From contig NZ_JACCKA010000082.1 of assembly GCF_013425525.1 (NCBI RefSeq), positions 1-64,000 of the forward strand: a stretch of 64,000 bases of DNA. The letters are read 5' to 3'. The translations under genes and the position numbers were made by a program. Shown here one piece after another: positions 35,934 through 45,746 of this stretch. Below the pieces are notes generated by a model, which saw nothing but the letters and a program-made list of their open reading frames with translations, did no database searches and was not told the origin of the DNA. Within the stretch, counting starts at the first letter, position 1; every line of letters starts with the position of its first letter. Source of the stretch: Luteimonas salinisoli. Its GTDB lineage: Bacteria; Pseudomonadota; Gammaproteobacteria; Xanthomonadales; Xanthomonadaceae.

Positions 35934-37330
35934 CCCGGGATCTTCGCCAATGCCGCGTCGATCCGTTTCAGCGCTTCGTCACGGCCCGCCAGGTAGACCG
36001 TGTGGCCGATATCCGGGCTGACCTGGGTGCCGGTGATCGCCACCCGCAGCGGCTGCGCGATCTTGCCCATGCCCAGGCCCAATGCCTCGGCGGTGGCGTG
36101 CAGCGCAGTGTTGATCTCTTCCGCGCTCCAGGCCGGCAACCGCGACAAGCGGTCGCGGGCCTCGGCCAGCGGCATGCCCGCCTCCGGCTTGAGGTGCTTG
36201 GCGACGGCCTTGTCGTCGTACTGCTCGAGCGGGCGGTACCAGACCGCCGCGCGTTCGGCCATCTCGGCCAGGGTCTGGACCCGATCGCGCAGCGCGATCA
36301 CCACGTCGGCCGGGGCCGGCCCGCGGGCCAGGTCATACCCCGCCGCCTGCAGATGCCATTGCAGATACGCCGCCACCGCCTCGGGCGCGTCGCCCTTCAA
36401 GTACTGCTGGTTGAGCCATCCCAGCTTGGCCGGATCCAGGCGCGCGGCCTTGGCGTTGACGTCCTCGAGCCGGAACAGCCGCTGCATCTCGGCGATCGAG
36501 AACACCTCCTGGTCGCCGTGCGACCAGCCCAGCCGCACCAGATAGTTCAGCAGCGCGTGCGGCAGGTAGCCGGCGTCGCGGTACTGCATCACGTCGGCGG
36601 CGCCGGTGCGCTTGGACAGCTTGGCGCCGTGCTCGTCCAGGATCATCGGCAGGTGCGAGAACGCCGGTACCGCCGCGCCGAGGGCGCGGTAGATGTTGAT
36701 CTGGCGCGGGGTGTTGTTGACGTGGTCGTCGCCGCGCACCACGTCGGTGATGCGCATGTCGAGGTCGTCGACCACCACGGCGAAGTTGTAGGTCGGATGG
36801 CCGTCCGGGCGCAGGATCACCAGGTCGTCGAGCTCGCTGTTGGCGATCTCGATCCGCCCCTTGACCTTGTCGTCCCAGGCCACGCTGCCGTCGAGCGGGT
36901 TCTTCAGGCGGACCACGCGGTTGGGATCCTCGCGCCGGGGCGCATCGCGGTCGCGGTAGGCGCCGTTGTAGCGCGGCTTGTCGCCCTTCGCCATCGCCGC
37001 CTCGCGCATGGCGTCGAGCTCCTCCCGGGACTCGTAGGCGTAGTAGGCCTGTCCGTCCGCGAGCAGCTGCTCGGCGACCTCGCGATAGCGCTCCAGTCGC
37101 GCGGTCTGGTAGATCGGGCCTTCGTCATAGTCGAGGCCGAGCCAGTCCATCGCCTGCAGGATCGCGTCGATCGCCGCCTGGGTACTGCGCTCGCGGTCGG
37201 TATCCTCGATCCGCAGCACGAACTGCCCGCCGGCGCGGCGCGCCTCCAGCCAGCAGTACAGCGCGGTGCGGGCACCGCCGATGTGGAGATAGCCGGTGGG
37301 GCTGGGGGCGAAGCGGGTGCGGACGGTCAT
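35930..37330 (-). CDS. gltX: glutamyl-tRNA synthetase
   Basis: A 466-aa class I aminoacyl-tRNA synthetase charging tRNA-Glu. It starts [24 protein letters not shown] (HIGH-type motif HIGG) and has KLSKRTGA as the KMSKS-type motif near residue 245. The C-terminal anticodon-binding domain is complete. The start at 37330 is the family start; an upstream in-frame codon adds nine unlike residues. It is coupled to the downstream kinase gene and divergent from lpxH, 67 bp away. Confidence 0.97.
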   Translation of the reverse strand: MTVRTRFAPSPTGYLHIGGARTALYCWLEARRAGGQFVLRIEDTDRERSTQAAIDAILQAMDWLGLDYDEGPIYQTARLERYREVAEQLLADGQAYYAYESREELDAMREAAMAKGDKPRYNGAYRDRDAPRREDPNRVVRLKNPLDGSVAWDDKVKGRIEIANSELDDLVILRPDGHPTYNFAVVVDDLDMRITDVVRGDDHVNNTPRQINIYRALGAAVPAFSHLPMILDEHGAKLSKRTGAADVMQYRDAGYLPHALLNYLVRLGWSHGDQEVFSIAEMQRLFRLEDVNAKAARLDPAKLGWLNQQYLKGDAPEAVAAYLQWHLQAAGYDLARGPAPADVVIALRDRVQTLAEMAERAAVWYRPLEQYDDKAVAKHLKPEAGMPLAEARDRLSRLPAWSAEEINTALHATAEALGLGMGKIAQPLRVAITGTQVSPDIGHTVYLAGRDEALKRIDAALAKIPG

Positions 37331-37385
37331 GGGCGGCAGCCTGTGCGGGACCGGCATTCTAGCGGAGCGGCGGCAGGCGGGCAGG

Positions 37386-37391
37386 TATCAT
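37386..37391 (+). promoter_or_regulatory. -10 element of lpxH, leaderless arrangement
   Basis: TATCAT lies 6 bp before the lpxH ATG at 37398, with no ribosome site between them. The spacing predicts a transcript starting at or near the start codon. Confidence 0.5.
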
Positions 37392-37397
37392 GGCCCG

Positions 37398-38132
37398 ATG
37401 ACCACGCTCTTCATTGCCGATCTGCATCTCGATCCGGAGCGCCCGGAGATCACCCGCCTGTTCGGCGAGTTCGTCGACGACGAGGCGCATGGCGCCGATG
37501 CGCTGTACATCCTCGGCGACCTGTTCGAATCCTGGGTGGGCGACGACGATCCATCCGAGGCCGGCGTGTTCGTCGCCGAGCGCCTGAAACGGCTGGCGGA
37601 CGCCGGGGTACCGGTCTACTTCATGCACGGCAACCGCGATTTCATGCTCGGGCGCGAATACGCGCGCCGCGCCGGCATGACGCTGCTGCCGGACCCGACG
37701 GTGATCGTGCTGCAGGGCCGCCCGGTCCTGCTGATGCACGGCGACCTGCTGTGCACCGGCGATGTCGAGTACCAGCGGATCCGCGCGCAGACGCGCGATC
37801 CGGACTGGCAGGCGCAGATGTTGGCCCAGCCGCTGCCGGCACGGCTGGCCTTCGCCCGGCAGGCGCGCGCCTCCAGCCAGTCGCGGCAGGGTGCGCTGCG
37901 CGAGGCGGGCACGATGGAGACGATCACCGACGTCGCACCGGCCACGGTCGAGGAAACCTTCGTCCGCTATGGCGTCGACACCCTGATCCACGGCCACACC
38001 CACCGCCCGGCGATCCACCGCCTCGACGTCGGCGGCCGCGCCTGCCGCCGCATCGTGCTCGGCGACTGGTACGAACAGGGCTCGGTGCTGCGCGTGCCGG
38101 ACGAAGGCGAACCCGAGCTCTCCGCGCTGTAG
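37398..38132 (+). CDS. lpxH: UDP-2,3-diacylglucosamine diphosphatase
   Basis: A 244-aa metallophosphoesterase of lipid A synthesis that hydrolyses UDP-2,3-diacylglucosamine to lipid X and UMP at the inner-membrane surface. Metal motifs: FIADLHLDPERPE, LYILGDLFESWVGDD, MHGNRDFMLG, LMHGDLLCTGD and IHGHTHRPAIH. Length is normal. The TAG stop at 38130-38132 is the TAG of the GTAGGAGCG head of a REP element. A leaderless promoter is suspected. Confidence 0.96.
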   Translation: MTTLFIADLHLDPERPEITRLFGEFVDDEAHGADALYILGDLFESWVGDDDPSEAGVFVAERLKRLADAGVPVYFMHGNRDFMLGREYARRAGMTLLPDPTVIVLQGRPVLLMHGDLLCTGDVEYQRIRAQTRDPDWQAQMLAQPLPARLAFARQARASSQSRQGALREAGTMETITDVAPATVEETFVRYGVDTLIHGHTHRPAIHRLDVGGRACRRIVLGDWYEQGSVLRVPDEGEPELSAL

Positions 38133-38234
38133 GAGCGCGCCATGCGCGCGAAAGCCGGCACAGCCGGACGCGCCCGCGCAATCCCCGCCAATCCGGCCGG
38201 AGCCACCCACGACCTCGCGCCATGGGCCGCTCCC
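38129..38234. repeat. REP doublet (REPIN), family A
   Basis: The forward arm 38129-38153 reads GTAGGAGCGCGCCATGCGCG, hairpin GCGCGC-CAT-GCGCGC. The inverted arm is at 38211-38234 (CCTCGCGCCATGGGCCGCTCCC). The forward head supplies the lpxH stop codon. It is followed within 20 bp by a second doublet. Confidence 0.85.
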
Positions 38235-38252
38235 GGGCAAGGGGCGCTCTTC

Positions 38253-38359
38253 GTGGGAGCGTGCCATGCACGCGAAGACCGACGCCGTACTCCGCCCGCG
38301 ATCACCGCCAGCCGACCGGAGCCACCCGCGGCCTTCGCGGCCATGGACCGCGCTCCTAG
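38253..38359. repeat. REP doublet (REPIN), family A
   Basis: The forward arm 38253-38277 reads GTGGGAGCGTGCCATGCACG, nearly the same as the copy at 6311. The inverted arm 38330-38359 reads GGCCTTCGCGGCCATGGACC and ends CTCCTAG. The TAG within the inverted head (38356-38358, minus) is the stop of the DUF455 gene. Confidence 0.85.
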
Positions 38360-39204
38360 GGGTCGCGCCGGGCCGCGATGTCGAGCTCCCGCAGCGCCGC
38401 GAGTTCCGCGTCGCTGAACCCGGCGGCGCTGCGCGCGTCGAGATTGAACGGGCCGTGCAGCACGGCGCGCGCGTACTCGGCCAGCAGTTCGCGGAATCGC
38501 CGCTCCGGATCGACGCCGCGGCGCGCGCAATACCAGCGGAACCAGCGGCTCCCGGCGGCGACGTGGGCGACCTCCTCGCGCAGGATCACCTCCAGGATCG
38601 CCGCGCTGTCCTCGTCGCCGAGCGAACGCAGCTTCACGATCATCCCAGGGGTCACGTCGAGCCCGCGCGCCTCCAGCACTCGCGGCACCAGCGCCATCCG
38701 CGCCAGGCCGTCGTGGGCGGTCTTCTCGGCCATTTCCCACAGGCCGTTGTGGGCGGCGAAATCGCCGTAGTCGAAACCGAGCGCGCGCAGCCGCGTGCGC
38801 AGCATCGCGAAATGGCGCGCCTCGTCGGCGGCGATCGCGGCCCAGTCGGCGTAGAACTCGCGCGGCAGCCCGCGGAAGCGGTAGGCGGCGTCCCAGGCCA
38901 GATCGATGGCATTGAACTCGATGTGCGCAATGGCATGAATGAAAGCGGCGCGGCCCTCGGCCGTGCCGAAGCCGCGCTTGGGCAGATCGCGCGGATGCAC
39001 CAGCCGTGGCCGCGCGGGACGTCCGGGCATCCCGATCGGCACGGGGGGCGGGGCCTCGCCGTCGGCTTCGAGGCGGCCCGCCGCGAACGCTTCCGCCGCG
39101 TCGAAGGTGCGCTGCAGTTTGTCCTCGCACGACGCGGCCGCAAGACAGTCGCGTGCGGCGTCGAACAGCGACCCCGATGCCGTGCGGATGCCGGTGCCGC
39201 TCAT
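38356..39204 (-). CDS. DUF455 ferritin-like protein
   Basis: A 282-aa protein of the DUF455 (COG2833) ferritin-like family. Carboxylate and histidine motifs spaced as in di-iron four-helix bundles are visible: HAIAHIEFNAIDLAWDAAYRF, AADEARHFAMLRTRL and LREEVAHVAAGSRWFRW. The function in bacteria is not established; an oxidase or metal-storage role fits the motifs. The start at 39204 (MSGTGIRTASG) was preferred since the earlier frame is Arg/Gly-rich. Its TAG stop lies in the REP head. Confidence 0.85.
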   Translation of the reverse strand: MSGTGIRTASGSLFDAARDCLAAASCEDKLQRTFDAAEAFAAGRLEADGEAPPPVPIGMPGRPARPRLVHPRDLPKRGFGTAEGRAAFIHAIAHIEFNAIDLAWDAAYRFRGLPREFYADWAAIAADEARHFAMLRTRLRALGFDYGDFAAHNGLWEMAEKTAHDGLARMALVPRVLEARGLDVTPGMIVKLRSLGDEDSAAILEVILREEVAHVAAGSRWFRWYCARRGVDPERRFRELLAEYARAVLHGPFNLDARSAAGFSDAELAALRELDIAARRDP

Positions 39205-39316
39205 GCGCCTCCCCACCCGGTCGCGATCGCGGCCCCGCGCCCGGCGCCCACCTCCACGACGGATGCGGCGCCCACCGCAGCGGCCGCAGGCGACGACCGC
39301 GCCGCCGGCCACCGCG

Positions 39317-40789
39317 TCACGAGGCCAGGCGCCGCTTCTTCTTGGCCTCGTCGGAGCGCAGCTGCTGCAGGCGTTCGAAATAGCCAGGCTCGATCCCGGT
39401 CACGTACTCACCGCTGAAGCAGGAGCTGTCGAAGCGGCGGCCGGGGAACTTGGGGCCGGCGACGGCCGATTCCAGGTCGGCGAGATCCTGGTAGATCAGC
39501 CAGTCGCATCCCAGGAACTGCTCGATCTCCTTCTCGGTACGCCCGTTCGCCACCAGCTCGTCCACCGAAGGCATGTCGATGCCGTAGATGTTCGGATAGC
39601 GCACCGGCGGCGCGGCCGAGGCCAGGTAGACCTTGCGTGCGCCGGCGTCGCGCGCCATCTGCACGATCTGCTTGGAGGTGGTGCCGCGCACGATCGAATC
39701 GTCGACCAGCAGCACCACGCGGCCGCGGAACTCCAGCGGGATCGGGTTGAGCTTGCGCTTGACCGACTTGGCGCGCTCGCCCTGCCCGGCCATGATGAAG
39801 GTGCGGCCGACGTAGCGGTTCTTGATGAAGCCCTCGCGATACTTCACGTCGAGCACGTTGGCGATCTCGAGCGCGGAATCGCGCGAGGTGTCGGGGATCG
39901 GAATCACCACGTCGATGTCGTGGTCGGGGCGCTCGCGCAGGATCTTCTCCCCCAGCGTCACGCCCATGCGCATGCGCGCCTTGTGCACCGAGATGTCCTC
40001 GATCATCGAGTCCGGGCGTGCGAAGTAGACGTATTCGAAGATGCACGGCGCGCGCATCACCGATTCGGCGCACGAGCGGTGGTGGAGCTCGCCGCGTGCG
40101 GTGACCACGATGCCTTCGCCCGGCGCCACGTCGCGCAGGCGCTCGAAGCCGAGGATGTCCAGCGCCACCGACTCCGACGCCACCGCGTACTCCGTGCCGG
40201 TCTCGGTGACCCGCCTGCCCAGCACCAGCGGGCGAATGCCGTGTGGATCGCGGAACGCCACCAGCCCGAGCCCGAGCACCGTGGCGACCGCGGCATAGCC
40301 GCCGGTGGAGCGGCGGTGCAACCCCTCGATGGCCTTGAACGCGGCCTCCGGCGTGAGCGCGCGCTCGCGATCGAGCTCGTGCGCGAAAACGTTCAGCAGC
40401 ACCTCCGAATCCGACTCGGTATTGATGTTGCGGCGGTCCTCCTCGAAGACTTCCTGCCGCAGCGCGTCGGTATTGATCAGGTTGCCGTTGTGCGCCAGCG
40501 CGATGCCGTAGGGCGAATTGACGTAGAACGGCTGCGCCTCGTCGTGGCCCTCGCTGCCGGCGGTGGGATAGCGGCAGTGGCCGATGCCGACGCGCCCGAC
40601 CAGCAGGGCGATGGCCTTGTCGTCGAACACGTCGCGCACCAGGCCGTTGCCCTTGTGCACGCGCAGCTGGTTGCCGTTGGCGGTGGCGATGCCGGCCGCG
40701 TCCTGGCCGCGGTGCTGCAGCACGGTCAGCCCGTCGTAGAGCGCCGCCGCGACTTCAGTGGTTGCAACGATGCCGATGATGCCGCACAT
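39317..40789 (-). CDS. purF: amidophosphoribosyltransferase
   Basis: A 490-aa enzyme for the first committed step of purine synthesis (PRPP plus glutamine to phosphoribosylamine). The N-terminal glutaminase begins [20 protein letters not shown] with Cys2 as the nucleophile after Met removal. The phosphoribosyltransferase half has [19 protein letters not shown] (PRPP loop) and [14 protein letters not shown]. There is no sign of the FeS-cluster cysteines of the Bacillus type. It follows the SPOR gene by 141 bp; the cvpA gene commonly found between them is absent. Confidence 0.97.
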   Translation of the reverse strand: MCGIIGIVATTEVAAALYDGLTVLQHRGQDAAGIATANGNQLRVHKGNGLVRDVFDDKAIALLVGRVGIGHCRYPTAGSEGHDEAQPFYVNSPYGIALAHNGNLINTDALRQEVFEEDRRNINTESDSEVLLNVFAHELDRERALTPEAAFKAIEGLHRRSTGGYAAVATVLGLGLVAFRDPHGIRPLVLGRRVTETGTEYAVASESVALDILGFERLRDVAPGEGIVVTARGELHHRSCAESVMRAPCIFEYVYFARPDSMIEDISVHKARMRMGVTLGEKILRERPDHDIDVVIPIPDTSRDSALEIANVLDVKYREGFIKNRYVGRTFIMAGQGERAKSVKRKLNPIPLEFRGRVVLLVDDSIVRGTTSKQIVQMARDAGARKVYLASAAPPVRYPNIYGIDMPSVDELVANGRTEKEIEQFLGCDWLIYQDLADLESAVAGPKFPGRRFDSSCFSGEYVTGIEPGYFERLQQLRSDEAKKKRRLAS

Positions 40790-40930
40790 GGTGTCCGCCT
40801 GTGTTTCGGGAATGGCCGGCCCCTCGCTCCGCGAGGACGTCCGGTCGCTGCGGCCCGCGGACCGCCGCCCCGGCGGTCCGCGCCGGGGCCTGGACGCGCG
40901 CCTTCCGCGGCGCGCGTTATCGCGACGCGC

Positions 40931-41884
40931 TCAGGGGTGCGAACGCACCATGCCGGCGACGCCGAGCCGGCCCTCGATCCTGGACTTGAGCTGTTCGGCC
41001 TCGGCGCGGCTGACGACCGGCCCGGCCTTGACCCGGGTCAGCCTGCCCTTGTCGGTGTCCACCGTGTCGGTGAATGCGCTGAAACCGGCACCGCGCACGC
41101 GCTCGCGCAGCGCCTCGGCCTCGGCGGTGCGGCTGAACGCCCCCAGCTGCACTACGAACCCGACGTCGGCAGCGGCCGCGGGCGCGGGGGTCTCCGGTCG
41201 CGTCTGCGGTTGCGCGGGCTGCTGCTGAGGAACCTGCTGCTGCGCGACCTGCTGCTGCGGAGACTGCGCCGGCGCAGCGTCGAGCGCCACCACCTGGGCC
41301 TCGTTCGGGCGTACCTGGGCGGCGTGCACGCGCACGGCCTCGGCCTCGGCGCGGGTCGCATAGGGCCCGATGAGCACCCGCCACACCGGCTTTCCGGAGA
41401 CGGTGGCGCGGCTCTGCGTGGCCGGCAGTTCCGCCTCGCGCAGTCGCGCGGCCACGGCGTCGGCGTCGTCGCTGCTGCCGTAGCTGCCGAAGCGGACCGC
41501 ATAACCGCCGCCGGCGGTCGTCGCCGGGAGCGCCGGGGACGGTTCCGCCGCCGGCCCGGCATCCGCGGCCTCCGTCCGGCCGGCGGCCAGGTCGGCGGCG
41601 TCGGAACGACGCTCCTCGGCGGTATCGACGGTCGCCAGGCGATCGTCCCCCGACTCCGGGTCCATGCCGACCGCACCGCCGGCGCCGGGTTCGGCAGGCG
41701 CCAGCAGGGGCAGCTCGCGGGTGATGGTGCCGTCCCGCGGCTCGTCGGGCAGCTGCAGCGACAGGTCCGAAGCGCCGCTGTCCGGCGCCGGCCCCTTGAC
41801 CAGCATCGGCAGGAAGATCACCGCCAGCGCGGCCAGCACGGCGGCACCGACCAGGCGCTGTTTCAGTCCGGAATCCATCGACAT
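40931..41884 (-). CDS. SPOR-domain protein, DedD-like
   Basis: A 317-aa inner-membrane protein with a short cytosolic start (MSMDSGLKQR), one membrane helix (LVGAAVLAALAVIFLPMLV) and a periplasmic part with two SPOR-type segments, about 124-180 (YAVRFGSYGSSDDADAVAARL) and 242-315 (FVVQLGAFSRTAEAEALRERV), joined by a Gln/Pro-rich linker. SPOR domains bind denuded septal peptidoglycan, and DedD helps cell constriction. The position after folC matches the E. coli folC-dedD order. The second in-frame ATG at 41878 is an alternative start. Confidence 0.88.
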   Translation of the reverse strand: MSMDSGLKQRLVGAAVLAALAVIFLPMLVKGPAPDSGASDLSLQLPDEPRDGTITRELPLLAPAEPGAGGAVGMDPESGDDRLATVDTAEERRSDAADLAAGRTEAADAGPAAEPSPALPATTAGGGYAVRFGSYGSSDDADAVAARLREAELPATQSRATVSGKPVWRVLIGPYATRAEAEAVRVHAAQVRPNEAQVVALDAAPAQSPQQQVAQQQVPQQQPAQPQTRPETPAPAAAADVGFVVQLGAFSRTAEAEALRERVRGAGFSAFTDTVDTDKGRLTRVKAGPVVSRAEAEQLKSRIEGRLGVAGMVRSHP

Positions 41885-41936
41885 CGTCGCGTGCGGGAAG
41901 GCCGCCGAATTATACGCCGCATGACGCGACGACTTC

Positions 41937-43214
41937 TTAATGCCGGCCGTGCAGCTTCGCCAGCGCCGCCGCGGCGGTATGGAACGATCCGGCCACCAGC
42001 ACCCGGTCGCCGTGCGCAGCGCTTCCCAGGGCCGCCGCCAGTGCCGCAGCCACGGTGGCGTGGACGCTGCCGCGCGCCGCCGCGGTCCCCGCCAGGCGGG
42101 CGGCGAAGGCGGATCCCTCCTGCCCGCGTGGGCCGGCGTCGGGCAGCCCCGCGAGATACCAGGCGTCCACCGCGTGCTCCAGGGCCGCGACCACGCCTGC
42201 GGCATCCTTGTCCGCGAGCGCGGCGTACACGGCATGGGTGCGTCCGGAAGGGGGCGTGGCGCGCAGCCAGTCCGCGAGCACGCGCGCCGCCTGCGGGTTG
42301 TGGCCGACGTCCACCACGATCTCCACCCCGTCGCGCTGCAGGCGCTGCAGGCGCGCCGGCAGTTCTGCCGAGGCGAGCCCCGCTACGATCGCCGCCTTCG
42401 GCAGGCTGCGCCGCAGCGCGCGCAGCGCCGCGATCGCGGTCGCCGCGTTGCGCCGCTGCACCGCGCCGGGCAGCCGCGGATCGGGCAGATCGACGGCGTA
42501 GCCGACCTCGCGCCAGCGCCAGCCCCCGCCGGCGAGGGGCTCGAACATGAAGTCGCTGCCGGCGCGGATCGCCGAGGCGCCGATCGCATAGGCATGGCCG
42601 AGCACGCTGGAAGGCGGATCGTCCTCGCCCAGCACCAGCGGTTTCCAGGCGCGGGCGATGCCGGCCTTCTCGTGCCCGATCGCCTCGCGGTCGGCGCCCA
42701 GCCAGTCCTGGTGATCGAGGTCGACCGTGGTGATCACCGCCACGTCGGCGTCGACCAGATTGACGGCGTCGAGGCGTCCGCCGAGCCCGACCTCGAGGAC
42801 CGCCAGGTCGAGCCGCTGGCGCGCGAACAGCCATAGCGCCGCCAGGGTGCCGAACTCGAAGTAGGTCAGCGGGACGGCCGGGGCGGCGAGTCGCGCCGTC
42901 TCGATGGCCGCGAACGCCTCGACCAGCGCCGCATCGTCCGCCGGCCGGCCGTCGACGCGCACGCGCTCGTTGTAGTCGAACAGGTGCGGCGAGGTGTACG
43001 CGCCGACCCGCCAGCCCGCGGCGCGCGCGATCGCCTCGATGAAGGCGACGGTGGAGCCCTTGCCGTTGGTGCCGGCCACGGCGATCGTCCGGCGCGCCGG
43101 GCGCCGCAGCCGCAGGCGTTCGGCCACCGCGCGCGCGCGCTCGAGTCCCATCTCGATCTCGCGGGGGTGCTGGCGTTCGATGTGGCCGAGCCAGTCGGCA
43201 AGGGTGCGGGGCAT
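41937..43214 (-). CDS. folC: dihydrofolate synthase/folylpolyglutamate synthase
   Basis: A 425-aa Mur-ligase-type enzyme adding glutamate to dihydropteroate and folates. P-loop TIAVAGTNGKGSTVAFIEAI near residue 43, then YTSPHLFDYNERVRVDG, EFGTLAALWLFA, VLEVGLGGRLDAVN and VITTVDLDHQDWLG. The C-terminal domain has DVGHNPQAARVLADWL. All are family features. The SPOR gene follows 52 bp downstream, the histidine phosphatase lies 57 bp upstream on the same strand. Confidence 0.96.
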   Translation of the reverse strand: MPRTLADWLGHIERQHPREIEMGLERARAVAERLRLRRPARRTIAVAGTNGKGSTVAFIEAIARAAGWRVGAYTSPHLFDYNERVRVDGRPADDAALVEAFAAIETARLAAPAVPLTYFEFGTLAALWLFARQRLDLAVLEVGLGGRLDAVNLVDADVAVITTVDLDHQDWLGADREAIGHEKAGIARAWKPLVLGEDDPPSSVLGHAYAIGASAIRAGSDFMFEPLAGGGWRWREVGYAVDLPDPRLPGAVQRRNAATAIAALRALRRSLPKAAIVAGLASAELPARLQRLQRDGVEIVVDVGHNPQAARVLADWLRATPPSGRTHAVYAALADKDAAGVVAALEHAVDAWYLAGLPDAGPRGQEGSAFAARLAGTAAARGSVHATVAAALAAALGSAAHGDRVLVAGSFHTAAAALAKLHGRH

Positions 43215-43271
43215 GGCGATCTGCAGTCGTGATGTCGTCGCCGCGGCGCGGACCCCGCGGCTGTCGGGCGC

Positions 43272-43919
43272 CTAGAGCGCCCGATGCACCGCTTCGCCGA
43301 ACAGCGGCGTGTGGTGGGCGCAGTCGTTCAGCCGCACCACCTCCAGCGTATCGGCGCTGCCGCCCTCGAGCAGGTTCATGCTGGTCGGGGCCTGGCGGAA
43401 GCTCCACAGCCGCGAGAACGGGATCCCCAGCACATGGCAGAGGATCACCCGGTTGACCGCGTCGTGCGCCACCACCAGCACCGTGGCGTCCGCGCCGAGC
43501 CCCTCGCAGGCGCGTTGCAGCGCCGGCCACGCGCGGTCGAAGACATGCTGCAGCGACTCGCCGCCGTCGGGCATCAGCACGCTGTCCGGCGCGTCGCGCC
43601 AGGCCTGCAGCCGCTCGGGGTCGCGGTCGCGGATCTCGCTGGCGAGCAGGCCCTCCCAACTGCCATGGGCGATCTCGAGCAGCCCCGAGTCGGTTCGCAG
43701 CCGGTCCGCGCGCGCGGGCCCGAGCACCAGTTGCGCGGTGCGCTGCGCACGCGACAGCGGCGAAGCGACCGCGCGGTCGATCGCCAGGTCGCGCAGGCGC
43801 AGGCCCAGCGCCTCGGCCTGGGCCTCGCCGACCGGCGAGAGCGGAATGTCCTCCCGGCCCTGGTAGCGGCCCTCGGCGTTCCATGGGGTCTCGCCGTGGC
43901 GGACCAGCAGAATCCTCAT
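43272..43919 (-). CDS. histidine phosphatase family protein
   Basis: A 215-aa enzyme of the phosphoglycerate-mutase-like branch. The RHG motif with the phosphoacceptor histidine is in MRILLVRHGETPWNAEGRYQ; the second half has VASPLSRAQRTAQLVLG, EIAHGSWEGL and VLVVAHDAVNRVILCHVLG with the second catalytic histidine. Substrates in this family range from phosphosugars to alpha-ribazole phosphate, and none is favoured here. The start at 43919 is family-like. Confidence 0.9.
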   Translation of the reverse strand: MRILLVRHGETPWNAEGRYQGREDIPLSPVGEAQAEALGLRLRDLAIDRAVASPLSRAQRTAQLVLGPARADRLRTDSGLLEIAHGSWEGLLASEIRDRDPERLQAWRDAPDSVLMPDGGESLQHVFDRAWPALQRACEGLGADATVLVVAHDAVNRVILCHVLGIPFSRLWSFRQAPTSMNLLEGGSADTLEVVRLNDCAHHTPLFGEAVHRAL

Positions 43920-44477
43920 GTCGTTGCGTCCTCGTGTTCCGGTCGGTGTACGCGCGGCCGACGCCCGCACCCGCGAAAAGGGCACCGAACCGTCGCGCGC
44001 GCCGCGGCCGGCGCAGGGTAGCAGAGCCGGACGTGCGGACCGCTCGGGCCCGTCGGCCGGCGCAGTGGCGGCGCCGCGAACCTCGCCGCACCGGCGCCGC
44101 TCCGGAGGCAGGCCGTCGTCCCCGCCGCCCAGCACCGGTGCCGGCAAGGGTGGCCGCCATCCGTACGCCTGGGGTGGCCGCCGCCGCGCAGGGAAAACCA
44201 GCCTCGCTGTCCATCCGCACGGCCCGCCTGCCGCACGTCGCGGGGAGTATCCCGTCGATGCATTCGTAGCGCCTTCATCTTGAATACTGGAGGCTGCGCG
44301 AAAGCAGGCGGCACTCACCGGAAGGGATAGACGACTCGCCGGGCTTTTCGCTGTCCAGTGACGGGTCTGGGCTTCGGTGCTACCGTCAAACCACGCACAG
44401 TCCACACGCTGGCTGCGCGTACCTGTGCCAGGGAGGGGTCTGGTACGCCGGCTGGCCTCCTCGAGGGCCATTCCGCA
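43920..44477. other. intergenic boundary of the signalling module
   Basis: About 560 bp without a gene I can support. The left two thirds are as GC-rich as the neighbours. From about 44260 the composition changes (CTTCATCTTGAATACTGG and onward) and stays less GC-rich through the next four genes. This looks like the left edge of an inserted block. No insertion sequence, tRNA or direct repeat is recognised at the junction. The ketosynthase promoter should be in the right part. Confidence 0.45.
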
Positions 44478-45722
44478 ATGTCGTTGCAACGCGTCGCTAT
44501 CACCGGCTTGGGGATCTTGTCGCCTATCGGGCTGGATGCCGCCCAGGCGCTCGAATCCCTGCGCGCGGGGACGTCCGGTATCCGCCTGATCCAGGCGCCC
44601 CCGATCGCGAAGTCGTTCGCCGCGGGCGTCATCCCGCACTCGTTCGAAGAGCATTTCACCAAGCTCGAGCGCCCCTTCCTCGACCGCTGCCAACATCTGG
44701 CGATCCTGGCCGCCCGGCAGGCCCTCCAGGAGGCCGGGCTGCCGGAGCAACTCGCGGGCTATGGACAGCGCGCCGGTGTCTATTACGGCAACGTCAACGG
44801 CGGCGCCGCGACGACGGTTGCCTGGACGCGCGATCTCCACGTCGAGGGCAAGGCCGCCTCACGGCCATTCACTGCCATGGCGATCATGGGCAACGCCGGC
44901 GCCGCCCAGGTCGCCATCCGCCACAAGATCCTTGGCCCGGTCATCACCAACGCCAGCGCCTGCGCCTCGTCCGGCGTCGCCATTGGCGAGGCCGGTCGAG
45001 CGATCGCGCACGGGTATGCCGACGTGATCCTCGCGGGAGGGGCGGAGGCCCCCCTGACGGCTGGGGTCTTTGGCACCTTCGACGGTACCCGGGCCATGTC
45101 GGCCCCCGACCCGGAAGACCCGTCCCGTACCTGCAAACCCTTCTCCACGGCAAGATCGGGGCTGGTCATCGGCGAGGGAGCGGCCTGGCTGGTCCTGGAG
45201 AGCGAGAAGCATGCGCTCGCTCGCGGAGCCAGGATTCATGCTTATCTCACTGGCTACGGCATCTCATCCGACTCGCACCACATCGGCATGCCGGAGACCA
45301 ACGGTCAGGTCGCCGCGTTGGAGGCGGTCCTGGCCCATGCCGGGCTGCAACCGTCCGACATCGACTACATCAACGCCCACGCCACCGCGACCCGCGGAGG
45401 CGATAAGATCGAAGCCGAATCGATCAGGCGGGTATTCGGGGCCGATCGCGGAGCCCCCAGGGTCAGTTCGACCAAGGCGGTCCACGGGCACCTGATCGGC
45501 GCCGCCAGCGCACTGGAACTGTCCCTGACGATCCTGGCGATGAACGACAAGCTTCTTCCCGCCAGCGCCTTCATCGGCGAAGCCGATCCCCAGTGCGAAC
45601 TCAATCACGTAGGTCCTCGTCCCGTCCCCGCACAGGACATCCGTCACGCCCTGAGTTTCTCTTGCGGGTTCGGCGGGACGAATGCCGCCCTAGTCGTTTC
45701 AACCAAACCACCAGATCGTTGA
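44478..45722 (+). CDS. FabF-type beta-ketoacyl-ACP synthase
   Basis: A 414-aa condensing enzyme of the KAS II group. The active-site set appears complete: Cys162 in NASACASSG, His301 in NAHATATRGGD, Lys333 in SSTKAVHGH and His338 in VHGHLIGAAS. Such enzymes extend an acyl chain with malonyl-ACP. It differs from housekeeping FabF by context: it stands 24 bp before an RpfF-type synthase, with an ACP gene 3 kb away, and away from other fab genes. It probably helps make the acyl-ACP precursor of a signal fatty acid. The start at 44478 (MSLQRVAITGLG) follows GAGGG; a longer frame from 44358 is less family-like. GC content is visibly lower than around it. Confidence 0.88.
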   Translation: MSLQRVAITGLGILSPIGLDAAQALESLRAGTSGIRLIQAPPIAKSFAAGVIPHSFEEHFTKLERPFLDRCQHLAILAARQALQEAGLPEQLAGYGQRAGVYYGNVNGGAATTVAWTRDLHVEGKAASRPFTAMAIMGNAGAAQVAIRHKILGPVITNASACASSGVAIGEAGRAIAHGYADVILAGGAEAPLTAGVFGTFDGTRAMSAPDPEDPSRTCKPFSTARSGLVIGEGAAWLVLESEKHALARGARIHAYLTGYGISSDSHHIGMPETNGQVAALEAVLAHAGLQPSDIDYINAHATATRGGDKIEAESIRRVFGADRGAPRVSSTKAVHGHLIGAASALELSLTILAMNDKLLPASAFIGEADPQCELNHVGPRPVPAQDIRHALSFSCGFGGTNAALVVSTKPPDR

Positions 45723-45746
45723 ACCAACGCCCTTAGGAGCTCGAAA

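Noticed and set aside
43272-44840. 522-codon frame extending the histidine phosphatase upstream
   Set aside because: The extension crosses the composition boundary and the ketosynthase gene in antisense; the RHG motif stands right after the ATG at 43919.
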